From: Lachnospiraceae bacterium | GTDB taxonomy: Bacteria > Bacillota > Clostridia > Lachnospirales > Lachnospiraceae | Assembly (NCBI GenBank): GCA_017441585.1 | Contig: JAFRWW010000018.1 | Location: 1 to 59,519 of the forward strand | DNA length: 59,519 nucleotides | Direction: 5' to 3' | Shown here: positions 34,902 to 42,712 of the stretch, piece after piece | Layout: each line of letters begins with the position of its first letter | How positions within the stretch are numbered: position 1 is the stretch's first letter | Position numbers and translations under genes: made by a program | The notes under the pieces: model-generated | Told to the model about the DNA's origin: nothing | The model's input: only the letters and a program-made list of their open reading frames with translations | The model's database searches: none

Positions 34902-35957
34902 ATGTATACAATAGAACAGCTTATAAAATATTCATATTTTGATAAGGTGTTTGATTCCAGCTCGTTGTCGGATATACTGGATCCCCTTACTGGCGTGATA
35001 TCAAGACCCTATATAGTAGGATTTGCACAGTACCTGATCAGGGAGAATATCCCCTTCACCTACGGTATACTGGACCTGGATAATTTTAAATTCATAAATG
35101 ATACCTATGGTCATACCGCAGGAGACAAGGTTCTTCAGCATGTGGGAGACGATCTTATCAGATCCCTTCAGGGCAAGGGTGTGGCCGGAAGGTTTGGCGG
35201 TGATGAGTATCTTTTTATCAATCTTGAGGATCTGACCTACAATGATAAAAAGAAATACCTGGTGAGCATCTATACCAATAAAAAGGTGCTTCGCAGAAAT
35301 ATAGAGCTCAATACATGTAAGCCTTTTATCACAGGTACCATCGGCTGCGCTTCCTTCCCGGAGGATGCGGTGGATTATGACAGTCTGTTTGCCAAGATCG
35401 ACAAGACGCTGTACCGCGGTAAATCAAAGGGCCGTAACTGCTATATCATCTATGTGGAGGAAAAGCATAAGGGCCTGGAGATACAGACCATGGCAGGTCA
35501 TGGGCTTTATGCTTCCATGCATTCCGTGTCAGAGAATTTTGAAAAGGCCAATGGCCTTCGCAATAAGATGAAGGTGGCTTACGAGTCTTTCAGGGACGAA
35601 CTTCGTGTTTCGGATCTGTATTATGTGGATGGGTATGATATTCTTCACAGCATCAGTGATCCGGAGTTTTCCGCTCCGGTCCCGGATATTTCGAATGTGA
35701 TGCATTCGGATTTTTATTCCACCAATTCTCTGGAGGAGATAGCACCTTTAAGTAAAATATTGTATGAGACTCTGCACAAAAGAGAGATCGAGACTGTCAT
35801 GCTGGCCAGAGTGGGCATGGGAGACAGCTCTTACGGGTATGTAATGTGTGCCGAGCCTCACAGTTTAAGGATATGGCAGGATGATGAGAATGCCCTTCTT
35901 TTCTTCCTGGCCAAGCTGATAGCGGCTCATATAGCCGTATCAGGCGAAAAACTCTAG
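34902..35957 (+). CDS. Cytoplasmic GGDEF protein (diguanylate cyclase) with C-terminal sensory-like domain
   Basis: A 351-residue soluble protein. The GGDEF domain lies near the N-terminus (about 28-185), with DLDNFKFINDTYGH and the intact signature GGDEY at 99-103, so it should make cyclic di-GMP. No RxxD inhibitory site is seen five residues before it. The C-terminal part (about 190-351) looks like a GAF-type or related ligand domain, so the order is the reverse of the usual sensor-then-cyclase. It is the first gene of the signalling operon; the next starts 7 bases after its stop. Confidence 0.82.
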   Translation: MYTIEQLIKYSYFDKVFDSSSLSDILDPLTGVISRPYIVGFAQYLIRENIPFTYGILDLDNFKFINDTYGHTAGDKVLQHVGDDLIRSLQGKGVAGRFGGDEYLFINLEDLTYNDKKKYLVSIYTNKKVLRRNIELNTCKPFITGTIGCASFPEDAVDYDSLFAKIDKTLYRGKSKGRNCYIIYVEEKHKGLEIQTMAGHGLYASMHSVSENFEKANGLRNKMKVAYESFRDELRVSDLYYVDGYDILHSISDPEFSAPVPDISNVMHSDFYSTNSLEEIAPLSKILYETLHKREIETVMLARVGMGDSSYGYVMCAEPHSLRIWQDDENALLFFLAKLIAAHIAVSGEKL

Positions 35958-35964
35958 TTTTCGT

Positions 35965-38919
35965 ATGTATGATGATGATTTAAAAAAGACAGGGACAGAC
36001 ATTGAGGGGGGAAAGTTTTTATCCCCCCTAAGTGTTTGGGCACTGTCATTCGGATGTGCTGTTGGCTGGGGCTCCTTTGTGATGCCCGGTACTACTTTTT
36101 TGCCCCAGGCAGGCCCTCTGGGAACGGTCCTGGGTATTGTGATCGGTGCTCTGGTCATGCTGGTGATCGGCGTCAATTACAATTATCTGATGAACAAATA
36201 TCCTGATGCCGGAGGCACCATGATCTATTCCATCAGGACCTTTGGTTATGATCACGGATTTTTGAGCGCATGGTTTCTGATCCTTGTTTATGTGGCCATT
36301 ATCTGGGCCAATGCGTCTGCCCTCACTCTTATTGCCAGAAATCTCTTTGGTAATGTCTTTCAGTTCGGTTTTCATTATACCCTTTTCGGTTATGATATAT
36401 ATGGTGGAGAGATAATGCTCACGGGCCTGGCCATGATCATTTTTGGCTGTCTGTGCGGCATGTATCGCAGTGTTGCGATTTGGATACAGGTGGTCATGGC
36501 CTTTGTGCTGATCATGGGTATCTGCGTTTGTTATTTTGTACTGGCCTACAACAGGGGCGGGATCAGTACGCCTCCCGGTTTTCATCCCGAGGCCGGCAAT
36601 GTGATCAGGCAGATCGGAAAGATCGTGATCCTCTCCCCCTGGGCGTATGTGGGTTTTGAATCTGTTTCCAACAGTACTTCCGGTTTTAATTTCAGCGTAA
36701 AAAAGAGTCTTAAGATAATGATCGCCGCCCTCATCTGCAGTGCGGTCGCATACAGCTTCCTGGCACAGCTGGCGGTTTTCAGGATACCTGAAGGCTATAT
36801 AAACTGGACCTCTTATATAAAGGCTCTTCCTTCTCTTGAGGGGATCACCAGCCTGCCTACTTTTTATGCGGCTTCGGGCATATTCGGGGGAAAAGGTATA
36901 GTAATTCTCGGAATGGCTGCCATGGCGGGTATCATAACGGGTCTGGTGGGTAACTACTTTGCGGCAGGAAGGCTTCTTTGCGCCATGGCTGTGGAGGGAA
37001 TGCTTCCTGAGTGGTTTGCATACAGGGCAAAAAACAGAAGTCCACGTAACGCACTTTTGTTTCTCACCCTGGTTTCTCTTCCTATTCCCCTTTTCGGAAG
37101 GACCGCTCTGGGCTGGATAGTGGATGTCAATACGGTCGGAGCCACCATAGCTTACGCCTATACCTCCGCCGCCGCTTTGGTCAATGCAAAAAAGGAAAAA
37201 AATAAGGCCATCATTTATACAGGTGTGCTGGGACTTTTTATATCCACAGTATTTTTCCTGTATTTCATGACTTTCTCCACGGGAGCCATGTCCACGGAAT
37301 CATATCTTATACTGATCGCGTGGAGTATCCTGGGCTTTTTATATTTCAGGAATATATTTGCAAGGGATAAATTCAGGCGCTTCGGTAAATCCACCGTGGT
37401 ATGGATCTGTCTGTTATTCCTCATATTTTTTACCTCACTTGTGTGGATCAGACAGGCTACAAATGATATGACTAAGGAACTGGTCCAGGATATCAGTGAG
37501 CATTATGAAAAGATGAATGACACCTCGGATCCCACCGTGGTGGCTGAAACTGAACAGTATATAGAACAGCTCCTTAATCGCGCGGATATGCTCCAGCGTC
37601 GCAACAGCATCATTCAGATGATGATAATCATGGTCAGTCTGGGAATCATGTTCAGCGTGTATTCCATGATCTCCAAACGCGGAAGACAGATGGAGATGGA
37701 AAAGATTAAGGCCGAGGAGAGCAGCCGTTCAAAGAGTATTTTCCTGTCCAATATGTCCCATGATATACGTACGCCCATGAATGCCATAATCGGATATGTA
37801 AATATGGTCCAGCGGGACGGGGATGATCCAAAGAAGGTTAAGGAATATATAGACAAGATAAAGACTTCATCCCTTCATCTGCTGGCATTGATAAACGACG
37901 TGCTGGAGATGAGCCGTATAGAGAGCGGACGTATGGACTTAGAGCCTATTCCCATGGATCTGATCCGCGTCATGGATGATCTTAAGGATATGTTTTCCAC
38001 CCAGATGGAAAGCAAGAGGATCAGTTTTACGATGGACGTGTCAAAGGTGGGGCACAGCAGGGTGTACTGTGATAAAAACCGTCTGAACAGGGTGCTGTTA
38101 AACCTGCTCAGCAATGCCTGGAAGTTTACCCCCGAGGGCGGCAGCGTCAATGTGACCTTAAGCCAGACGGGTGAATCGGCAGGAGAGGGTGAAGGATCCT
38201 TTGGTACAAAGATGTACGGTGACTATGAACTTAGGGTTGAAGACACAGGCATGGGCATGTCAAAGGAATTTGCCGCAAAAGTTTTCGAAGCCTTTGAAAG
38301 GGAGCGCAATGAGGTGGTAAATGATATCCAGGGAACGGGTCTGGGCATGGCCATCACAAAGAGCATAGTGGACCTCATGGGCGGACAGATCACAGTGGAC
38401 AGTACCGAGGGTAAGGGCACGGAATTTACGATAAAGCTGCGCCTGGAATATGCTTCTGATGAAACCTCTGATTCGGAAGTTCTTCCCGGGGAGACTGAAG
38501 AATCCCATGAATTTGATTTCACAAATAAAAGAGTCCTCCTGGTGGAGGATATGGATATAAACCGTCAGCTGGCCGGCATGATACTGACCCGACTGGGCTT
38601 TCAGGTGGAGACTGCTGTCAACGGCCGTGAGGCTGTGGATAAGCTCATCATTAGCACTCCGGGGTATTATGATCTGGTATTGATGGATGTACAGATGCCG
38701 GTGTTAAACGGATATGATGCCACGAAGGAGATACGTGCCTTCGAGGACAGGGAATTGGCACAGGTGCCGGTGATAGCCATGACGGCCAACGCTTTTTCAG
38801 AGGATGTGAAGGCAGCTTTTGACGCCGGTATGAATGCACATGTGGCAAAGCCCATAGATGTGGATGTATTGAAAAAAGTGCTTGCCGACGTACTATCAGC
38901 AAAACAAAAGGAAAACTGA
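35965..38919 (+). CDS. Amino acid permease (APC) - histidine kinase - receiver fusion
   Basis: A 984-residue membrane protein. Residues about 15-470 are a full APC-superfamily transporter of about 12 membrane segments, with the TM1 motif GWGSFVMPG and the TM6-type motif PWAYVGFES. Two further membrane segments (about 478-496 and 549-569) flank an outward loop of about 50 residues. A coiled linker then leads to HisKA with phospho-accepting His599 in SHDIRTP, HATPase_c (N box near 703-725, DTGMGM and GTGLGM) and a receiver domain (about 855-975) with phospho-acceptor Asp908 in LMDVQMP. All catalytic residues are present. It is probably a hybrid kinase that senses an amino acid or amine by binding or transport. 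No DNA-binding output is fused, so a phosphotransfer partner must be elsewhere. The start has no RBS and is probably coupled to the previous gene. Confidence 0.9.
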   Translation: MYDDDLKKTGTDIEGGKFLSPLSVWALSFGCAVGWGSFVMPGTTFLPQAGPLGTVLGIVIGALVMLVIGVNYNYLMNKYPDAGGTMIYSIRTFGYDHGFLSAWFLILVYVAIIWANASALTLIARNLFGNVFQFGFHYTLFGYDIYGGEIMLTGLAMIIFGCLCGMYRSVAIWIQVVMAFVLIMGICVCYFVLAYNRGGISTPPGFHPEAGNVIRQIGKIVILSPWAYVGFESVSNSTSGFNFSVKKSLKIMIAALICSAVAYSFLAQLAVFRIPEGYINWTSYIKALPSLEGITSLPTFYAASGIFGGKGIVILGMAAMAGIITGLVGNYFAAGRLLCAMAVEGMLPEWFAYRAKNRSPRNALLFLTLVSLPIPLFGRTALGWIVDVNTVGATIAYAYTSAAALVNAKKEKNKAIIYTGVLGLFISTVFFLYFMTFSTGAMSTESYLILIAWSILGFLYFRNIFARDKFRRFGKSTVVWICLLFLIFFTSLVWIRQATNDMTKELVQDISEHYEKMNDTSDPTVVAETEQYIEQLLNRADMLQRRNSIIQMMIIMVSLGIMFSVYSMISKRGRQMEMEKIKAEESSRSKSIFLSNMSHDIRTPMNAIIGYVNMVQRDGDDPKKVKEYIDKIKTSSLHLLALINDVLEMSRIESGRMDLEPIPMDLIRVMDDLKDMFSTQMESKRISFTMDVSKVGHSRVYCDKNRLNRVLLNLLSNAWKFTPEGGSVNVTLSQTGESAGEGEGSFGTKMYGDYELRVEDTGMGMSKEFAAKVFEAFERERNEVVNDIQGTGLGMAITKSIVDLMGGQITVDSTEGKGTEFTIKLRLEYASDETSDSEVLPGETEESHEFDFTNKRVLLVEDMDINRQLAGMILTRLGFQVETAVNGREAVDKLIISTPGYYDLVLMDVQMPVLNGYDATKEIRAFEDRELAQVPVIAMTANAFSEDVKAAFDAGMNAHVAKPIDVDVLKKVLADVLSAKQKEN

Positions 38920-38923
38920 CAAC

Positions 38924-41278
38924 ATGCATTTTACATTAAGAGAAAAATTTCTTATTATGCTCTTTGGCATATCCATGGTCGTGGGTATCTGCGGTTCGAT
39001 CTTCGGTGACATTTATTCCAGATCCCGGACCACGGCCAACCTTGACATGTTCTGTAGGGAAAACGCCCGGGAGCTTGATTCCGTCTTTGCGGACGTTGGT
39101 GCGAGAGTGGATACTATAGCCTATGAAGCAGGGAATTCGCTGAGACGCACTACCGATCCCATGGACAGATCCTTCATAGATGAAATTAATTCTTCATCCG
39201 AGGTGCTGCTTCGACAGGTCCTTGATAATCTGGAGGGTCATTGTTATGTCTATCTTAAGTATAATCAGGACCTCATGGGTAATGAGGGGATCTTTTTTGA
39301 AAAAACTAAAAATGAGATAAAAAGTCTCCCCCTTACCGATCTTTCAAAATATGATAAAAATGATGCGGAGCATGTAAGCTGGTATTATCTTCCCGTGGAA
39401 TACGGCTCACCGGTATGGCTGGAACCCTATCATAACAAAAATGTGGATACATATATGATATCCTATGTGTATCCTGTCTATCATAACGGAGAATTTTACT
39501 GCCTGTACGGCGTGGATCTGGACCTCAATGAGATCTTATACCGGGTCAGGACCATGAAGGTGGGCAGCTCAGGCAGCTGTGTACTGTATGACAAGGCAGG
39601 GAATCCTCTGGGCCGGATTCCGGCGGAGATAGAGGCTGACCGGGATGGCTTTGTGAGCTCTTCACAGAATCTCAAGAACGGTATGACTCTGGTTGCCTAT
39701 ATATCCAAAGATGAGATATATGCCATACGAAGGAGCCCTGCCTATAAGGCTACTGCCAGCATATATATTCTGCTTCTTATCGGTTTCCTCTCCTTTGCCC
39801 TCATGAGTATCAGGAGCAAAAATACTGAGGAAAACAAGGAAAGAAAGAAGACCTGGCTTTTTACGGTGGGTGTGGGCATCGCTCTTATCCTAATGCTCAT
39901 GATAGGCTTTACCCTGGTGATGAAGGTGGGAGTCGGCGGACCTCAGCCAATTTTGGTGACTCAGACCGGAGGCTTTTTTACGGATTATAAAGCCGTGATC
40001 CCGGCAGACAGGGAACCCTACAGTTTCATTGAGGCAAACGGGAAGCCTGACGGATACAGTGTGGAGATAGCCAACGCCGTAGCTAATGACCTGATGGCAA
40101 ACATTGATGTGCAGGTGGTGGAAAAAGACATTGCCTTAAACATGATCAGAAACGGTGAGGCTGATATGATGGTGGGATTGGATTCCTCCATAGCAGCGGA
40201 CAATCCCGACCTCATATTTACCGAACCTATAGTGTCGGATTATGTGTGCGTCTACGGAAAGATCCCCGTTTCAGGGATAGGAGATATACTCAAGGGCAGT
40301 GTGGCCTATGTGAGGAGTGATGATTTCCCGGATGTGTACGGCATCCTGGATGAGGCCCAGGCTTTTGATACATATAAGGACGCCATCGAATCCGTGTCAA
40401 ACGGAACCAATGATTTTTTTGTGGGCTTGAGACCCTGTGTCCAGCAGGTTCTGATCGAGAACAGATATTCAACCATCAACGAAGTGTACTTACTGGTGGA
40501 ATCACAGATATGCATGGCTGTCAACAGCGATCATAAGATGCTTTCCAGGAGCCTGAATGCGGCTATTGCGGACATCCGTACGGAAGGGCTGGTATCCTCT
40601 CTCCATGAAAAATGGCTTGAAAACAGAAAAATAAAAAAGAACACGAGGGATGTCATCGTAGAAAACAGAGTGTTCTATGAGATCACGTTTTTTATCCTCG
40701 TGATACTGATAGTGATCTACCAGGTATTGTTTTTTAGGGTCCGTGAAGACCGTATCTTCCTTTTGAGCGAGACGGATTCCCTCACGGGTATATACAACAG
40801 GCGTGGTGGTGAGCGCCGGATAAAACAGCTTTTGATACAGAGAGTTCCGGGAGCCTTTGTGCTTTTGGACGTGGATAAGTTTAAGACCATAAACGATACC
40901 TACGGACATCTGGTGGGAGATAAGGTCCTGACGGCCATAGGCGACTGCATGAAAAACACCTTCAGAAGTCAGGATATATGCATGCGCATGGGCGGCGATG
41001 AGTATGCGGTATACATATCGAATGTAAGCATAGAGAAGCATTTCAGAGTCATCATAAACCGTTTCTTCAATGAACTGCAGGGGATAGATATACCCGAGCT
41101 TCACGGCAGGCAGATAAGCGTCAGCGTAGGCGCCATTCTTTGGTCCGGTGAAGAGGAAAGGGATTATCTGAGTCTTTACGAAGAGACGGATAAATGCACT
41201 TATGAAAGTAAGAAATATATTGGGAACCATGTAACAATAGTATCAGATAAGGAGAGAGATAAAGATGAAAAAGACTAA
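38924..41278 (+). CDS. Membrane receptor with dCache and SBP_bac_3 sensor domains and a GGDEF output
   Basis: A 784-residue protein. The ATG at 38924 is preferred over an in-frame TTG at 38882 that would overlap the previous gene. Order: membrane segment (about 9-28), outward dCache-like domain (about 30-275, WYYLPVEYGSPVW and YPVYHNGEFYCLYGVDLDL), two membrane segments (about 278-296, 305-330), an outward solute-binding protein family 3 domain (about 340-570), a membrane segment (about 575-597) and GGDEF (about 610-770). The signature GGDEY is at 690-694, and RSQD (681-684) five residues before it is the product-inhibition site. SBP_bac_3 domains bind amino acids, matching the permease-kinase just upstream. 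It should make cyclic di-GMP in response to two kinds of ligand. Confidence 0.87.
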   Translation: MHFTLREKFLIMLFGISMVVGICGSIFGDIYSRSRTTANLDMFCRENARELDSVFADVGARVDTIAYEAGNSLRRTTDPMDRSFIDEINSSSEVLLRQVLDNLEGHCYVYLKYNQDLMGNEGIFFEKTKNEIKSLPLTDLSKYDKNDAEHVSWYYLPVEYGSPVWLEPYHNKNVDTYMISYVYPVYHNGEFYCLYGVDLDLNEILYRVRTMKVGSSGSCVLYDKAGNPLGRIPAEIEADRDGFVSSSQNLKNGMTLVAYISKDEIYAIRRSPAYKATASIYILLLIGFLSFALMSIRSKNTEENKERKKTWLFTVGVGIALILMLMIGFTLVMKVGVGGPQPILVTQTGGFFTDYKAVIPADREPYSFIEANGKPDGYSVEIANAVANDLMANIDVQVVEKDIALNMIRNGEADMMVGLDSSIAADNPDLIFTEPIVSDYVCVYGKIPVSGIGDILKGSVAYVRSDDFPDVYGILDEAQAFDTYKDAIESVSNGTNDFFVGLRPCVQQVLIENRYSTINEVYLLVESQICMAVNSDHKMLSRSLNAAIADIRTEGLVSSLHEKWLENRKIKKNTRDVIVENRVFYEITFFILVILIVIYQVLFFRVREDRIFLLSETDSLTGIYNRRGGERRIKQLLIQRVPGAFVLLDVDKFKTINDTYGHLVGDKVLTAIGDCMKNTFRSQDICMRMGGDEYAVYISNVSIEKHFRVIINRFFNELQGIDIPELHGRQISVSVGAILWSGEEERDYLSLYEETDKCTYESKKYIGNHVTIVSDKERDKDEKD

Positions 41279-42404
41279 AACTGTATGCTTATCGGCGATC
41301 CTCATAGCTGTGGCTCTCACGGCCTGCGGTAAATCAAGCGCGGCCACGGACACGGAAATGGCAGGCTCCTCTTACAAAATGGCGGCACCGGAGATGAACT
41401 ATGCTGCGGAATCGGAAGACATAGTGGATTATGATTATGAAGAAGCAGCTGCGGATGAAGGTTACGGCGAGGTTTCTTCCAAAGGCTCCGAGGCCGGTGA
41501 GGTGACCGAGTCGGGAGCTGCGGCTAATTCGGACAGAAAGCTCATAAGAACCGTGAATATGAGCGTGGAGACTCTGGAATATGACGCTCTCATGGGCGCC
41601 GTAAAAGGCAAGGTCAGCCAGCTGGGCGGTTATTTTGAGAGCATCAATGAGGGAAAGAGCACCTACAGCAACAACGTGCGCTCCGCCAGCCTCACCATCC
41701 GTATCCCCAGAGAAAATGCGGATAACCTTATTGCAGTGATGGAGCAGCAGAGCAATATCACCAGCCGCTCCGAAAACATAAGTGACGTGACCCTTGACTA
41801 TGTGGATAAGGAAAGTCATAAGAAGACCCTTAAGGCAGAAGAAGCCAGACTCCTTAAGTTTATGGAAGAAGCCGAAAGCGTGGAGGACCTCATCAGCATA
41901 GAAGCCAGACTCTCGGATGTCAGATATCAGATAGAAAGCATGGAATCCCAGCTTCGCACCTATGACAACAAGATCAACTATACCACCATCTATCTGGATA
42001 TTACCGAAGTGGAAAAGATCACTCCCCAGGAAGAACCCGGCTTCCTCCAGCACATTAAAGAAGGCTTCCTCGACAGCTTATCAGACGCCATAGACATCGT
42101 TAAGAACATCTTTGCATGGTTCATAATCAACAGCCCCTACCTCGTGCTACTGGCCATCTTTGCCCTCCTCGTATTCCTGATCGTCTTAAGACCCATCATC
42201 AAGAAGATCAAGAAATCCAACGAAAAGAGCAGACAAGCCTACCTCGAGCACGTACGCCAAAGACAGGAAGCCCAGCAGCAGGCCCAGAATCAGCCCCAGA
42301 CCCCTCAGCCTCAGCAACCGAGTCAGAATAAGAATCAGCAGCCGGCCCCTGCCCCTTCTATTGAAACAAAGAACAATAAAGACCCGAATAATGCGAATAA
42401 GTAA
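41265..42404 (+). CDS. DUF4349 lipoprotein
   Basis: A 379-residue lipoprotein with lipobox LTAC (Cys21). After an acidic, disordered stretch comes the DUF4349 domain (about 90-270, KLIRTVNMSVET, IRIPRENADN, DVTLDYVDKE), which contains a coiled coil (about 185-230). A membrane segment follows (about 285-312), then a Gln/Pro-rich tail. It overlaps the preceding gene by 14 bases and has RBS GGAGAG, so it belongs to the signalling operon. DUF4349 proteins are widespread and of unknown function; having both a lipid anchor and a membrane segment suggests the coiled coil stands off the outer membrane face. Confidence 0.85.
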   Translation: MKKTKTVCLSAILIAVALTACGKSSAATDTEMAGSSYKMAAPEMNYAAESEDIVDYDYEEAAADEGYGEVSSKGSEAGEVTESGAAANSDRKLIRTVNMSVETLEYDALMGAVKGKVSQLGGYFESINEGKSTYSNNVRSASLTIRIPRENADNLIAVMEQQSNITSRSENISDVTLDYVDKESHKKTLKAEEARLLKFMEEAESVEDLISIEARLSDVRYQIESMESQLRTYDNKINYTTIYLDITEVEKITPQEEPGFLQHIKEGFLDSLSDAIDIVKNIFAWFIINSPYLVLLAIFALLVFLIVLRPIIKKIKKSNEKSRQAYLEHVRQRQEAQQQAQNQPQTPQPQQPSQNKNQQPAPAPSIETKNNKDPNNANK

Positions 42405-42527
42405 GCGAAAAAGTCTCTAAATGTATCGCCGATTGTATATGTTGCACAAAAACACACCAAACAGATTGTTAACTTCGTGCAAGTTAACACTTGTATCTCA
42501 ATCCACGATTTGCTAATATAATGGCGT

Positions 42528-42656
42528 ACCCCCCAATACATGGATGACCTCTCCCCGGAGGTCATGAAGTTTCCGGATTATCCGGAGGCTTTACCCATAA
42601 AAAGAAATACCTTCTCCAGAAAAGGCATCGCCGGACGGCGATGCCTTTTCATTGTT
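42528..42656 (+). ncRNA. Candidate structured small RNA
   Basis: A possible TATAAT -10 box at 42517-42522 would start a transcript of about 120 bases holding two hairpins and ending at a strong intrinsic terminator (42620-42649). The first hairpin hides a GGAGG sequence. It could equally be the 3' end of the upstream operon, so this is a candidate only; the -35 spacing (20) is poor. Confidence 0.3.
42620..42649 (+). terminator. Rho-independent terminator (both strands)
   Basis: A 13-bp perfect stem (AAAAGGCATCGCC with GGCGATGCCTTTT) and a GGAC loop. It closes the signalling operon or the candidate small RNA before the GH13 promoter. Confidence 0.88.
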
Positions 42657-42680
42657 TCCAAAATGAAAATATGGTATAAT
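42652..42680 (+). promoter_or_regulatory. Promoter of the GH13 operon
   Basis: TTGTTT (42652-42657), 17 bases, TATAAT (42675-42680), with TG one base before the -10. Start of transcription would be near 42687, 26 bases before the ATG. Confidence 0.75.
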
Positions 42681-42712
42681 ACTACAGAATTTATGTTCTA
42701 AGGAAATCTGTA

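Larger units (their letters stand above)
42405..42712 (+). other. 308-base intergenic region with promoters and several hairpins
   Basis: From left to right: AT-rich sequence, a possible promoter (TATAAT at 42517-42522 with TTGTAT 20 bases before it), hairpin TGACCTC/GAGGTCA (about 42544-42567), hairpin TCCGGATTATCCGGA (about 42572-42586), the terminator at 42620-42649, then the GH13 promoter. A 54-codon open frame from 42540 has no RBS and was not called. Confidence 0.6.

Noticed and set aside
42540..42704. 54-codon open frame starting ATGGATGACCTC
   Set aside because: No ribosome binding site; it runs through three hairpins, including a terminator and the GH13 promoter. Better explained as structured non-coding sequence.
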